Positions 36,071 to 44,647 of a stretch of 64,000 nt of DNA are shown piece after piece (position 1 is the first letter of the stretch; every line of letters begins with the position of its first letter). A program made the position numbers and the translations under genes. The notes under the pieces were generated by a model. It did no database searches and was not told the origin of the DNA. It was given only the letters and a program-made list of their open reading frames with translations. Where the stretch lies: positions 992,001 through 1,056,000 of the forward strand of contig NZ_JABXJG010000002.1 of the NCBI RefSeq assembly GCF_013375535.1. The letters run 5' to 3'. Source of the stretch: Sphingobium sp. 15-1. Lineage in GTDB: Bacteria > Pseudomonadota > Alphaproteobacteria > Sphingomonadales > Sphingomonadaceae.

Positions 36071-36100
36071 AAGGCCCCGGCCTGTGACGGCCGGGGCCTT
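36071..36100. terminator. Bidirectional terminator between amidase and dioxygenase genes
   Basis: AAGGCCCCGGCC-TGTGAC-GGCCGGGGCCTT, a perfect 12-bp stem between two converging genes. Confidence 0.85.
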
Positions 36101-36108
36101 GGCTCCGC

Positions 36109-36963
36109 TCAGTCGATCGGCGGCTTGGGAATATAGGCCTCGCCCGCATGCATCGCGAAGGTGCGCTCCATGCGATAACTGCCGTCGGCCTGCTTCTCAT
36201 ATTGGCCGATCAGGCCAGGCGTGACCCCGAAGACGACGTCGGTGTCGATATATTGATCGCCATTCACGAACACCTGCGAAATGCGGGTTTCGTAACCCGG
36301 CTTCCACAGCAGGAAATGGAGATGGGCGGGCCGGAAGGGGTGCCGCCCCTGCGCCCGGAGCAGACCGCCAACCGGACCATGGGTCGGCACCGGATAGCCC
36401 GCCGGCAGGACGGTGGTGAACCAGAAACGGCCTTCGGCGTCGGTGGTGAACTTGCCGCGCAGGTTCATGTCGACCTGATCTTCGTCCTGATTTTCGTACA
36501 GACCGACGGGGGAAGCATGCCATACGTCGACCTCCACCCCTGCAATCGGTTGCCGTTGCGCGTCGATCACCACCCCCTGCACTTCCAGCTTCGGACCGGG
36601 CGTGGCCGACCGGCAGATGGTGGCGCCATTTTCCGTCCGGGGCGAGTGCATGCGCCAGAACGGCCCCAGCAACGCCTCGGCCTCTTCCAAATGGTCGGGA
36701 TCGCCGTCGCACAGCAATGTCGAAAAACCCAGCACGTCGGACAGCAGCACCGCTTCATTGTGCCGGTCGTTGGTCGCCTTGCCCACGGCGTTCAGGAAAT
36801 CCAGGGCAATATCGAGTTCGGGCCGGGTGAGACGGGTCCGACGCGCAAAGTCGTGGAGATTCTCGACCAGCGCCTCCATGATCTGCCGGAGGCGCGGATC
36901 GGGCGTCCCGGACATGGCGCGAATCACCTCCTGCGTGATCGCTGTATCGGCTTTTGCTTGCAT
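36109..36963 (-). CDS. Intradiol ring-cleavage dioxygenase, hydroxyquinol 1,2-dioxygenase type
   Basis: 284 residues: an N-terminal helical dioxygenase domain (about 5-100, DPRLRQIMEALVENLHDFAR...) that occurs in catechol and hydroxyquinol 1,2-dioxygenases, then the beta-sandwich. Non-haem Fe(III) ligands are visible as Tyr156 (GLYENQ), Tyr190 (GYPVPTHGPVG), His214 and His216 (RPAHLHF). It would cleave a 1,2-diol ring between the hydroxyls to a muconate or maleylacetate product. The sequence resembles hydroxyquinol enzymes more than catechol enzymes, but the substrate is not certain. The ATG at 36963 follows AGGAGAG. Confidence 0.87.
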   Translation of the reverse strand: MQAKADTAITQEVIRAMSGTPDPRLRQIMEALVENLHDFARRTRLTRPELDIALDFLNAVGKATNDRHNEAVLLSDVLGFSTLLCDGDPDHLEEAEALLGPFWRMHSPRTENGATICRSATPGPKLEVQGVVIDAQRQPIAGVEVDVWHASPVGLYENQDEDQVDMNLRGKFTTDAEGRFWFTTVLPAGYPVPTHGPVGGLLRAQGRHPFRPAHLHFLLWKPGYETRISQVFVNGDQYIDTDVVFGVTPGLIGQYEKQADGSYRMERTFAMHAGEAYIPKPPID

Positions 36964-37049
36964 GTTTTGCTCTCCTACGCGGAATGCCGCGACGCCAGGG
37001 GCTGGTCCGTCGCGGAAGATGGCATTTGACATCCTCCGCTCACACCAAC

Positions 37050-37063
37050 TACAATCGATTGCA
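37050..37063. promoter_or_regulatory. LacI-type palindrome, site 5 (dioxygenase/reductase divergent promoter)
   Basis: TACAATCGATTGCA, identical to site 4, placed 86-87 bp from both divergent starts (36963 minus, 37149 plus). Confidence 0.78.
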
Positions 37064-37148
37064 AAGTTCAACCCCATTCTCACGCATTCCCCAAGAGCCG
37101 GCATGGTCCAGCCACTATTTTCTCCCTTGAACCAACAGGATAACAGGA

Positions 37149-38153
37149 ATGAAGGATTCCCAGAACGGCGTTACCCGGCGGCTTCGCCTGATGGAAAAGG
37201 CGAATGACGCCGCCAGCATTCGCCTTCCCGTCGAGTCGAACGTGCGTTTTGAGGTCAAGCCGGATCAGGTGCTTGTCGAGATCGCCTGCGCGGCCGTGAA
37301 CCCCAGCGACGTGAAGGCGGCGATCGGCATGATGCCCTATGCCGTCTGGCCCCGCACGCCGGGGCGCGATTTTTCCGGCCGCATCGTCGAAGGTCCAGGC
37401 CCGCTGATCGGCCGCGAGGTTTGGGGATCGAGCGGCGATTTCGGCATCCGGTGCGACGGCACCCATGCCTCGCATCTCGTGCTCGATCTCGATTGCGTCT
37501 CGCAAAAGCCGTCCAACATCTCGCTGCTGGAGGCGGGCGCGGCGGGCGTCCCGTTCGTGACCGCGTGGGAAGGTCTGCGCCGCGCCGGCTTTCCCAAGGA
37601 AGGCGAGACGGTCCTGGTTTTCGGCGCCAATGGCAAGGTGGGCCAGGCCACAATGCAGATCGTGACGCTGCTCGGCGCCCGCGCGATCGGCGTCACCCGC
37701 CGGGACGAACCCTATATCGGCCATGCCAACGCGCCGGTGGAGATGATCGACGCCAGCGCCGTCAACCTGGCCGAAGCCGTCCGCGACCTGACACAAGGCG
37801 AGGGCGCGAGCCTTATCTACAACACCGTCGGCAGCCCCTATTTCGAGGCGGCGTCGGACGCGCTGGCGAAACGCGGCAAGCAAATCCTGATCGGGACGAT
37901 CGACCGCGTCATCCCCTTCGACATATTGAAATTCTATCGCGGCCAGCATGAATATATCGGCATCGACACGCTGTCGCTCAGCACCCGCGACACCGTGGCC
38001 ATGCTGACGGCGATGACGCCGCATTTCGAAAGCGGTGCGCTGCGCCCCTTTGCGGTCGGTGAAGCCTCCATCCATGCGCTGGAGGACGCCGCATCCGCCT
38101 ATGCGAAGGTGATGCAGTCGGATCGCGACCGCATCGTCCTGGTCCCGCGCTGA
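37149..38153 (+). CDS. Quinone-oxidoreductase-like MDR protein
   Basis: 334 residues of the medium-chain dehydrogenase/reductase superfamily: GroES-like N-terminus (AAVNPSDVKAAIGMMPYAVW), GRDFSGRIVEG, and a Rossmann fold with VFGANGKVGQATMQIV. The Cys/His zinc ligands of alcohol dehydrogenases are absent, as in quinone reductases and enoyl reductases. It may reduce a quinone or a double bond formed during ring degradation. It starts close to ACAGGA, 86 bp after the operator, and its stop is 1 bp before the cupin start. Confidence 0.82.
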   Translation: MKDSQNGVTRRLRLMEKANDAASIRLPVESNVRFEVKPDQVLVEIACAAVNPSDVKAAIGMMPYAVWPRTPGRDFSGRIVEGPGPLIGREVWGSSGDFGIRCDGTHASHLVLDLDCVSQKPSNISLLEAGAAGVPFVTAWEGLRRAGFPKEGETVLVFGANGKVGQATMQIVTLLGARAIGVTRRDEPYIGHANAPVEMIDASAVNLAEAVRDLTQGEGASLIYNTVGSPYFEAASDALAKRGKQILIGTIDRVIPFDILKFYRGQHEYIGIDTLSLSTRDTVAMLTAMTPHFESGALRPFAVGEASIHALEDAASAYAKVMQSDRDRIVLVPR

Positions 38154-38154
38154 C

Positions 38155-38526
38155 ATGCACGTCACCCGTTTCGCGGAAGCGCCCGAATATAGCGCGCCCG
38201 GCCATGACGGCATGCGCTGCCTGCGCATGTTGGGGAAGGAAGCCTGCCCGTCCGGATTCGCCTGGATGGGCCTGTCGATCATCGAACCGGGCGGCTGCAT
38301 CCAGCCGTCGGCCTCGCCCTATGAGAAGCTGTATCTTGTCGTCGAGGGCGAGCTGGAATTTTCCGGCGGCGGCGCTCCGACGACGCTGGGCCGGTGGGAC
38401 GCATGCCGGTTCGCGCCGGGCGAAGAGCGAATGATCGCCAACAGGTCCGGCCGGCAGGCCACGGTCGTGCTCGCCATGGCCAACATGATCCTGGATTCCG
38501 ACACGGGCGCCGCAAGAAGCGCGTAA
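38155..38526 (+). CDS. Cupin-domain protein
   Basis: 123 residues forming a single small cupin barrel: LSIIEPGGCIQPSASPYEKLYLVVEGELEF resembles cupin motif 1 with weak metal ligands, and GRWDACRFAPGEERMIANRS resembles motif 2. The canonical His pair of motif 1 is replaced, so it may not be a metal enzyme. It sits between the MDR and the Rieske oxygenase genes with almost no gap. The function is unknown; small cupins in aromatic operons are sometimes isomerases or sensors. Confidence 0.7.
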   Translation: MHVTRFAEAPEYSAPGHDGMRCLRMLGKEACPSGFAWMGLSIIEPGGCIQPSASPYEKLYLVVEGELEFSGGGAPTTLGRWDACRFAPGEERMIANRSGRQATVVLAMANMILDSDTGAARSA

Positions 38527-38553
38527 CCAATCATCCGCTGATGGAGAGGTCAT

Positions 38554-39594
38554 ATGTATGTACGCAATGCCTGGTATGTAGCGGGCTGGGCGCAGTCCCT
38601 GGCCCATGGGGAACTGCTCGCCCTCAAGATCCTCGGCAAGCCGATCGTCATCTATCGAAGCGGGACGGGAAGGCTGGCCGCGTTGGAAGACCGATGCCGG
38701 CACCGCGCCGCTCCTCTGTCCAAGGGCCGGGTCGAGGGCGAGGACATCCGGTGCATGTATCATGGCTTCAAATATGGAGCGACGGGCGTCTGCACGGAGA
38801 TTCCGGGCGTCGTCGCCATCCCCTCCGCCGCCCGCGTCACCGCCTATCCGGTGGTCGAGCGGCATAGCTGGATCTGGATCTGGATGGGCGATGAAGCCAG
38901 CGCCGACCCCGCGCTGATCCCCACCGTCAGCGGGATCGACGAAGGCCGGTTCGTCCTGAAACCGGGCGTCATCGACTATCAGGCGGCGGCCGCCCTGATC
39001 TGCGACAATCTCCTCGATTTCAGCCATTTGAGCTATGTTCACCCCAACAGCTTCGGCGTAACGGACGAATGGGCCCGCACCCGCCCCCGGATCGAGACGC
39101 GCGAACGCGGCCTGCATCTGGAACGCTGGGTGCTCGACCAGCCGCCGCCCCATCACCAGCCGGAGCTGGGCCGGATCGACTATTGGAACGAATATGAGTT
39201 TTCGGTTCCGGGCATATTGAGCCTGACCTTCAAGATGTTCCCCGTCGGCACCGCCGAACGTCATGCGGGCCAGGCTCCGGGCGACGACCCGTCCCTGCTC
39301 TCGTTCAGCTATGCGCTGCAGGCCGTCACGCCCATGACGGACCGCACGGCGCGCTATTTCTTCGCCTATGGCCCCAGGGTCGAAGAGGATGTCGACGGCT
39401 ATGCCGAGGCTTTCTCCGCCGTCGCGAACGCGGCCTTCCTGGAGGACAAGGAGATTATCGAGGCGCAGCAGGCGCGGCTGGCGGATGGCGAAGCCGACAT
39501 GCTGATCGTCCGCGCGGACTCGGCCCTGGTGCAATATCGGCGGCTCATCGAACGCTTGTCGGCCGCCGAGACCGGCCTTGACGAAAAGCATTAA
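38554..39594 (+). CDS. Rieske non-haem iron oxygenase, VanA-like oxygenase component
   Basis: 346 residues. Rieske [2Fe-2S] ligands Cys48, His50, Cys67 and His70 (CRHRAAPL, CMYHGFKYG). The mononuclear iron site shows His158 and His163 in DNLLDFSHLSYVHPNSFG, with an acidic residue just upstream. This size and layout are those of vanillate O-demethylase-like monooxygenases, which remove methyl groups from aromatic ethers or hydroxylate rings. The reductase partner needed to supply electrons is not in the window. Start ATG 38554 after GGAGAGG. Confidence 0.9.
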   Translation: MYVRNAWYVAGWAQSLAHGELLALKILGKPIVIYRSGTGRLAALEDRCRHRAAPLSKGRVEGEDIRCMYHGFKYGATGVCTEIPGVVAIPSAARVTAYPVVERHSWIWIWMGDEASADPALIPTVSGIDEGRFVLKPGVIDYQAAAALICDNLLDFSHLSYVHPNSFGVTDEWARTRPRIETRERGLHLERWVLDQPPPHHQPELGRIDYWNEYEFSVPGILSLTFKMFPVGTAERHAGQAPGDDPSLLSFSYALQAVTPMTDRTARYFFAYGPRVEEDVDGYAEAFSAVANAAFLEDKEIIEAQQARLADGEADMLIVRADSALVQYRRLIERLSAAETGLDEKH

Positions 39595-39608
39595 TACGCA
39601 ACTTGATC

Positions 39609-39622
39609 TGCAATCGATTGCA
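39609..39622. promoter_or_regulatory. LacI-type palindrome, site 6 (amn operon)
   Basis: TGCAATCGATTGCA, a perfect 14-bp palindrome, 78 bp upstream of the first ring-cleavage gene. Confidence 0.8.
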
Positions 39623-39699
39623 AGTTAGTTTTCATGCCGTGAGTCGCCGCTTCGACGGCGAAGCTGGATGGGTTCAAAACAGCGCTGAGAGGACCAGCC

Positions 39700-40584
39700 A
39701 TGTCTGAAGGTAAGATTGTCGCCGGCTTTGTGGCGCCACACCCCCCGCATCTCGTCTATGCCGAAAACCCGCCCCAGAACGAAGCCCGATCGGAGGGCGG
39801 CTGGGAAATGCTCCGCTGGGGCTACGAGCATGTCCGCAAGAGCATCGAGGAATTGAAGCCGGACGTGCTGCTGGTGCATTCGCCGCACTGGATCACCCTG
39901 GTCGGCCACCATTTCCTCGGCGTGCCGCGCCTGACGGGCAAATCCGTCGATCCCATCTTCCCGAATCTTTTCCGCTACAATTTCGACATGCAGGTCGACG
40001 TCGAACTGGCGGAAGCCTGCTGCGCGGAGGCGCAGGCTGTGGGCCTTACCTCCCAGATGATGCGCAATCCCAATTTCCGCGTGGATTACGGCACCATCAC
40101 CACCTTGCACATGGTCCGTCCGCAATGGGACATCCCGGTGGTGGGCATCTCCGCCAATAATTCCCCTTATTATCTGGAACTGGACGAGGGCATCGAGGAA
40201 ATGCAGCGGCTGGGCGTCGCGACCCGGCGCGCCATCGAAAAGAGCGGCAAGCGCGCCGTCCTGCTCGCCTCCAACACCTTCTCGCACTTCCATTTCCATG
40301 AAGAGCCCGAGATTCCCGAGGATATGAGCCGGGAGCACCCGCAAAGCTACAAGGGCTACAAGTGGGACATGCGCATGATCAACCTCATGCGGCAGGGCAA
40401 GCTGCGCGAGGTGATGGACCTCTTCCCCGAATGGGTCGAGGAAGCCTTTGCCGAAGTGAAGTCCGGCGCCTTCCCCTGGATGGTGTCGGCCATGGACTAT
40501 ACCGACGTTCCGGCGCAACTTTACGGCTATGGCACCGTCATCGGCACGGGCAATGCCGTGATGGAATGGCGCCTCGCTTCCTGA
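39700..40584 (+). CDS. amnB: 2-Aminophenol 1,6-dioxygenase, catalytic beta subunit
   Basis: 294 residues of the LigB-type extradiol dioxygenases. The putative Fe(II) ligands His14 (APHPPH), His63 (VHSPHW) and Glu252 sit one residue from those of the characterised Comamonas AmnB (His13, His62, Glu251, recalled from the literature). It cleaves 2-aminophenol, or a substituted one, next to the amino group to 2-aminomuconic 6-semialdehyde. The adjacent gene encodes the metal-free alpha subunit, and the following genes complete the meta pathway. Start ATG 39700 after GAGAGGA. Confidence 0.9.
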   Translation: MSEGKIVAGFVAPHPPHLVYAENPPQNEARSEGGWEMLRWGYEHVRKSIEELKPDVLLVHSPHWITLVGHHFLGVPRLTGKSVDPIFPNLFRYNFDMQVDVELAEACCAEAQAVGLTSQMMRNPNFRVDYGTITTLHMVRPQWDIPVVGISANNSPYYLELDEGIEEMQRLGVATRRAIEKSGKRAVLLASNTFSHFHFHEEPEIPEDMSREHPQSYKGYKWDMRMINLMRQGKLREVMDLFPEWVEEAFAEVKSGAFPWMVSAMDYTDVPAQLYGYGTVIGTGNAVMEWRLAS

Positions 40585-40707
40585 TCCCCGGCCTGGAGCG
40601 CGCCGCCGCGAACCCGGCGCGGCGTGCTCTTCGTTCTTCGTTACCGCATCGTCGTCACGCAAACCGATTCCTTTTTTGCGCGCGATGCTCTGGAATTGGA
40701 GTTCCAC

Positions 40708-41517
40708 ATGCCAATCGTTTCCGCATTTCTGATGCCGGGCAACCCGCTTCCTTTCCTCCGGCCCGACAATCCCGCCTGGCGTCCGCTCGCTGACGCCAGC
40801 CATGCGGCGGGCCGGGCGCTTGCCGCTTCCAGGCCCGACGTTCTGCTGATCTATTCGACGCAGTGGTTCGCGGTCTTGGACGAATTGTGGCAGGCGCGGC
40901 CCCACAGCACCGGTATCCATGTCGACGAGAATTGGTACGACTATGGCGACCTGCAAATGGACCTGCGCGCCGATGTCGAGCTGGCCCATGCTTGCGCCAC
41001 TTCTACAAACGATTGCGGATATAAATCGAAGACTGTCGACTATGAGGATTTCCCGATCGATTCCGGCACGATCGTCGCCAACGCCTTTCTGAACCCCGGC
41101 GGCGTCATCCCCGCCGTGGTCGCCGCCAACAATCTCTATCAGGACTTCGCCACGACGGAGGCACTGGGCAAGCTGGCGGCGGCGCAGGCCGATCTGCAGG
41201 GCAAGCGCGCTGCCGTGATCGGCATCGGCGGCCTTTCGGGCCGCTATTTCGATCATGCCATCGACATAGCGGAGGACCGCATCGTCCGCGATGAAGATGA
41301 TGCCGCGAACCGCGCCTTGCTCGACGCCATGCAGCGGGGCGACGAAGCCCTGCGCCATCAACTGCCCCACTATCTGGAGACGGCCAAGGGCGAGATGGGA
41401 ATGAAGCATCTCGGCTGGATCTTGGGCGCCACCGGCGGCTTTAAGGGCGCGACCGTGCATGGCTATGGCGCGACCTACGGAGCCGGGGCGGCTGTCGTCG
41501 AATTCACCCTCAACTAA
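40708..41517 (+). CDS. amnA: 2-Aminophenol 1,6-dioxygenase, alpha subunit
   Basis: 269 residues, a LigB-fold relative of the preceding protein. The HPPH motif is lost (MPGNPLP in its place), as is typical of the structural alpha subunit of the AmnBA heterotetramer. Conserved late segments are LGATGGFKGATVHGYGATYG. An intragenic copy of the island's palindrome lies at about 41004-41017, over codons with unusually AT-rich use (ACT TCT ACA AAC). Start ATG 40708 with GGAG upstream. The 123-bp gap after amnB contains no other gene. Confidence 0.88.
   Translation: MPIVSAFLMPGNPLPFLRPDNPAWRPLADASHAAGRALAASRPDVLLIYSTQWFAVLDELWQARPHSTGIHVDENWYDYGDLQMDLRADVELAHACATSTNDCGYKSKTVDYEDFPIDSGTIVANAFLNPGGVIPAVVAANNLYQDFATTEALGKLAAAQADLQGKRAAVIGIGGLSGRYFDHAIDIAEDRIVRDEDDAANRALLDAMQRGDEALRHQLPHYLETAKGEMGMKHLGWILGATGGFKGATVHGYGATYGAGAAVVEFTLN
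41004..41017. promoter_or_regulatory. LacI-type palindrome, site 7 (inside amnA)
   Basis: TACAAACGATTGCG, one mismatch from consensus, within the amnA coding sequence. It could be an auxiliary looping site or coincidence. Confidence 0.45.
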
Positions 41518-41563
41518 CCGGCCAGCACGGCGCCTTCGGGGGCCGTGCCGCCTCGGAGCGAAC

Positions 41564-43024
41564 ATGCCACGAATTGACTATCGCAATTTCATCAACGGCC
41601 GTTTTGTCGAAAGCAAGCGGCGGTTCGAGGACATCAACCCAGCCACGGGCCAAGCGCACGCGATCGTCCATGAAGCGGACGAAAGCCTGGTCGAAGAGGC
41701 CGTCGCGGGCGGCCGGCGGGCGCTGGAAGGCGATTGGGGCAAATCGACGGTCGAGGAACGCGCCGATCTGCTCGACAGGATCGCCGCGGGCATCGATCGC
41801 CGGGCGCAGGATTTCCTGGCCGCCGAAGTCAATGACACGGGCAAACCGGCGGCGCTGGCGGGGTCGCTCGACATCCCGCGCGGCGCGGCCAATTTCCGCA
41901 CCTTCGCCAACATCATCCGCACCGCGCCGGGCGAGGTCTATGAAAGCCCCACGCCCGACGGCGGCGGCGCGCTCAACTATACGCTGCGCCGTCCGCTGGG
42001 CGTGGTCGGGGTGATCTCGCCCTGGAACCTGCCGCTGCTGCTCTTTAGCTGGAAGGTCGCCCCTGCCCTCGCCTGCGGCAATGTCGTCATCGCCAAGCCG
42101 TCGGAAGAAACCCCCGGCACCGCGACGCTGCTGGCGGAGGTCATGGCGGAGGCGGGCGCGCCGGAGGGCGTGTTCAATCTTGTCCACGGCTTCGGCCCGA
42201 ATTCCGCCGGAGAGGCGATCGTCAAGTCGAAGGGCGTCAACGCGATCACCTTCACCGGCGAATCGAAGACCGGCGCGACCATCATGCGCCAGGCGGCCGA
42301 AGGCGTGCGCCCGGTATCGTTCGAACTGGGCGGCAAGAATGCGGCGCTGGTCTTTGCCGACTGCGATTTCGACAAGGCGGTCGAAGGCGTGGCCCGCTCC
42401 ACCTTCCTCAACACCGGCCAGGTCTGCCTCTGCACCGAGCGGGTCTATGTCCAGCGACCGATCTACGATCGCTTCGTCGCCGCCCTCGCCGCCAAGGCCA
42501 AGGCGATGCGGCTGGGCGATCCGTGGGATAGCCGGACCGAAATGGGTCCGCTCATCTCCTGCGGCCATCGCGACAAGGTGCTGTCCTATTACGACCTCGC
42601 CCGCGAAGAAGGCGCGGAGGTCGTCGCGGGCGGCGGGATCGCGGAGCTGCCCGGCGCGCAGGCGGGCGGTTGGTATATACAGCCCACGGTCTGGACCGGC
42701 CTGGCCCAGAATTCGCGCTGCATGCAGGAGGAGGTGTTCGGCCCTGTCTGCAACATCATCCCGTTCGATGACGAAGCCGAAGCCGTGCACCTGGCGAACG
42801 ACAGCAAATATGGCCTGGCCTGCGCGGTCTGGACCAGCAATCTGATGCGCGCCCACCGCCTCGCCGGTCAGATCGAGGTCGGGCTGGTCTGGCTCAACAC
42901 CTGGTTCCTTCGCGACCTGCGCACGCCGTTCGGCGGCGCCAAGCTGTCCGGCCTGGGGCGCGAGGGCGGCCGGCACTCGCTCGATTTCTACTCTGAACTC
43001 AAAAATGTGTGCATCAAGCTATGA
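41564..43024 (+). CDS. amnC: 2-Aminomuconic 6-semialdehyde dehydrogenase
   Basis: 486 residues, an aldehyde dehydrogenase: ISPWNLPLLLFSWKVAPALACGN, catalytic Glu in SFELGGKNAALV and Cys in NTGQVCLCTERVYV. The group (hydroxymuconic/aminomuconic semialdehyde dehydrogenases) is indicated by the WLNTWFLRDLRTPFGGAKLSG ending. It would oxidise the ring-cleavage product to 2-aminomuconate with NAD. Start ATG 41564 after CGGAGCG. The stop overlaps the next start (ATGA). Confidence 0.9.
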   Translation: MPRIDYRNFINGRFVESKRRFEDINPATGQAHAIVHEADESLVEEAVAGGRRALEGDWGKSTVEERADLLDRIAAGIDRRAQDFLAAEVNDTGKPAALAGSLDIPRGAANFRTFANIIRTAPGEVYESPTPDGGGALNYTLRRPLGVVGVISPWNLPLLLFSWKVAPALACGNVVIAKPSEETPGTATLLAEVMAEAGAPEGVFNLVHGFGPNSAGEAIVKSKGVNAITFTGESKTGATIMRQAAEGVRPVSFELGGKNAALVFADCDFDKAVEGVARSTFLNTGQVCLCTERVYVQRPIYDRFVAALAAKAKAMRLGDPWDSRTEMGPLISCGHRDKVLSYYDLAREEGAEVVAGGGIAELPGAQAGGWYIQPTVWTGLAQNSRCMQEEVFGPVCNIIPFDDEAEAVHLANDSKYGLACAVWTSNLMRAHRLAGQIEVGLVWLNTWFLRDLRTPFGGAKLSGLGREGGRHSLDFYSELKNVCIKL

Positions 43025-43812
43025 CCTCTCCTATCGAACAGGCTGCCCGGCAGCTCTTTTCCGCACAGGCCAGCGGCACCCCCTGCCCGCCCGTGCGCGG
43101 GCTGCTGCCTGACGGCGACCTTGCCGCCGCCTATGCGGTGCAGAACCTCAATGTCCAGCGCGCCGAGAAGGACGGTCGGCGCATCGTCGGGCGCAAGATC
43201 GGTCTCACGGCGAAAAGCGTGCAAAAGCAATTGGGCGTCGATCAGCCCGATTATGGCATTCTCTTCGCGGACATGGAGGTGCAGGACGGCGAGACCATCG
43301 CCTGGGATCGCGTGCTCCAGCCGAAGGGGGAGGCGGAAGTCGCCCTCGTCCTCGATCGGGATCTTGACCGCAAGGATACGACGCTGACCGAACTGGTCGC
43401 CGCGACCGCCTATCTGCTTCCGGCGATCGAAGTCGTCGGCAGCCGCGTCGCCAATTGGGACATTTCCATCCTCGATACGATCGCGGACAATGCGTCCAGC
43501 GGCGCCTATGTGCTGGGGGCGACCCCAAAGAAGCTGGCCGACGTCGATCTGCGCCTGTGCGGCATGGCAATGTTCCGATCAGGCGAGCCGGTGTCGGTCG
43601 GCGCGGGCGCGGCCTGCCTAGGCCATCCCCTCAACGCCGCCCTGTGGCTGGCGCGCACCATGGCGAAGGTCGGACGGCCCTTGCAGGCGGGCGATGTCGT
43701 CCTGACCGGCGCATTGGGACCGATGGTCGCCGCCCGGCCCGGCGACGTCCTCGAAGCGCGCATCGAAGGGCTGGGATCAGTCACGGCCGTCTTCGGACGG
43801 GAGGCCATATGA
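43021..43812 (+). CDS. amnF: 2-Keto-4-pentenoate hydratase
   Basis: 263 residues of the hydratase/decarboxylase (MhpD) family. GRKIGLTAKSVQKQLGVDQPDYG and LPAIEVVGSRVANWDISILDTIADNASSG match the hydratase branch rather than the decarboxylase branch. It hydrates 2-oxopent-4-enoate to 4-hydroxy-2-oxovalerate. It overlaps amnC by 4 bp and the downstream 25-codon ORF by 4 bp. The aldolase and acylating aldehyde dehydrogenase that normally follow are not in the window. Confidence 0.9.
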   Translation: MTSPIEQAARQLFSAQASGTPCPPVRGLLPDGDLAAAYAVQNLNVQRAEKDGRRIVGRKIGLTAKSVQKQLGVDQPDYGILFADMEVQDGETIAWDRVLQPKGEAEVALVLDRDLDRKDTTLTELVAATAYLLPAIEVVGSRVANWDISILDTIADNASSGAYVLGATPKKLADVDLRLCGMAMFRSGEPVSVGAGAACLGHPLNAALWLARTMAKVGRPLQAGDVVLTGALGPMVAARPGDVLEARIEGLGSVTAVFGREAI

Positions 43813-43886
43813 GCAAGACGAAGCCAGCGGCCGGCCATGCGCCCGGCCTTTTGAAACAGCGCGATGTCCAGGGAGCACGCCGATAA
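43809..43886 (+). CDS. 25-residue overlapping microORF between amnF and amnE
   Basis: ATG within the amnF stop (ATGA) and a TAA whose last base starts the amnE ATG (TAATG), so it exactly bridges the two genes. The peptide is short and basic (begins MSKTKPAAGHAPGLLKQRD). The perfect coupling at both ends suggests it is translated, at least to hand ribosomes to amnE. It is too short to assign a function, and could be just a translational relay. Confidence 0.5.
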   Translation: MSKTKPAAGHAPGLLKQRDVQGARR

Positions 43887-44647
43887 TGACCGACATCGAA
43901 CATTTTGCCGCGACGGTGGACGAAGCCGCCCGGACCGCCACCGCCATTCCCCAGTTCGGAGCAAGCTTGAGCGAGGCCGACGCCTATGCCGTTCAGGCTG
44001 CCTCCATCAACCGGCGCCTCAGCCGTGGCGAGCGCCGCATCGGCATGAAGCTGGGCTTCACCAGCCGCGCCAAGATGGTGCAGATGGGCGTGAGCGACCT
44101 GATCTGGGGCCGCCTCACCGACCGGATGCTGGTCGAGGAAGGCGCCCCGCTCGACCTCAAGCGCTTCATCCATCCGCGCGTAGAGCCGGAAATCGCCTTC
44201 CTCATCCGCAAGCCCCTGTCCGGCGTGGTCTCGATGCTACAGGCGCAGGACGCGATCGAAGCCGTCGCGCCCGCGATGGAGATCATCGACTCCCGCTATC
44301 GCGACTTCAAGTTCAGCCTGGGCGACGTCGTCGCGGACAACGCCTCCTCCTCGGGCCTGGTGGTGGGGCCGTGGCGGCGCGCCACGCAGGACATCGCCAA
44401 TCTGGGGATAGTGATGCAGTTTGACGGACTGCCGGTCCAGATTGGCTCCAGCGCGGCCATCCTCGGCCATCCGCTCCGGGCGCTGGTGTCGGCGGCGCGC
44501 CTGGTGGCTGACGCGGGCGAGGAACTCAGCCCCGGCGACATCGTGCTGGCCGGTTCCGCGACCAATGCGGAGCCGCTGCGGCCCGGACTGCATGTCCGCC
44601 TCGACGTCCAGGCGCTCGGCGCCGCCGAATTCACGGTGGCGGCATGA
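43886..44647 (+). CDS. amnE: 4-Oxalocrotonate (2-oxo-3-hexenedioate) decarboxylase
   Basis: 253 residues, paralogue of the hydratase but with decarboxylase-type motifs: GMKLGFTSRAKMVQMGVSD, IHPRVEPEIAFL and MEIIDSRYRDFKFSLGDVVA, which align with DmpH-like enzymes as I recall them. It removes CO2 from 4-oxalocrotonate to give 2-oxopent-4-enoate. Hydratase and decarboxylase usually form a complex, which fits their adjacency. The stop overlaps the start of the deaminase gene (ATGA). Confidence 0.9.
   Translation: MTDIEHFAATVDEAARTATAIPQFGASLSEADAYAVQAASINRRLSRGERRIGMKLGFTSRAKMVQMGVSDLIWGRLTDRMLVEEGAPLDLKRFIHPRVEPEIAFLIRKPLSGVVSMLQAQDAIEAVAPAMEIIDSRYRDFKFSLGDVVADNASSSGLVVGPWRRATQDIANLGIVMQFDGLPVQIGSSAAILGHPLRALVSAARLVADAGEELSPGDIVLAGSATNAEPLRPGLHVRLDVQALGAAEFTVAA

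Noticed and set aside
36541..36554. A further palindrome-like site (TGCAATCGGTTGCC) inside the intradiol dioxygenase gene
   Set aside because: Two mismatches to the consensus, ordinary codon use, and no promoter position; chance match is likely.
40657..40720. CAAACCGATTCC and CCAATCGTTTCC near the amnA start as additional operators
   Set aside because: Both lack the palindrome spacing or several consensus bases; too weak to claim.
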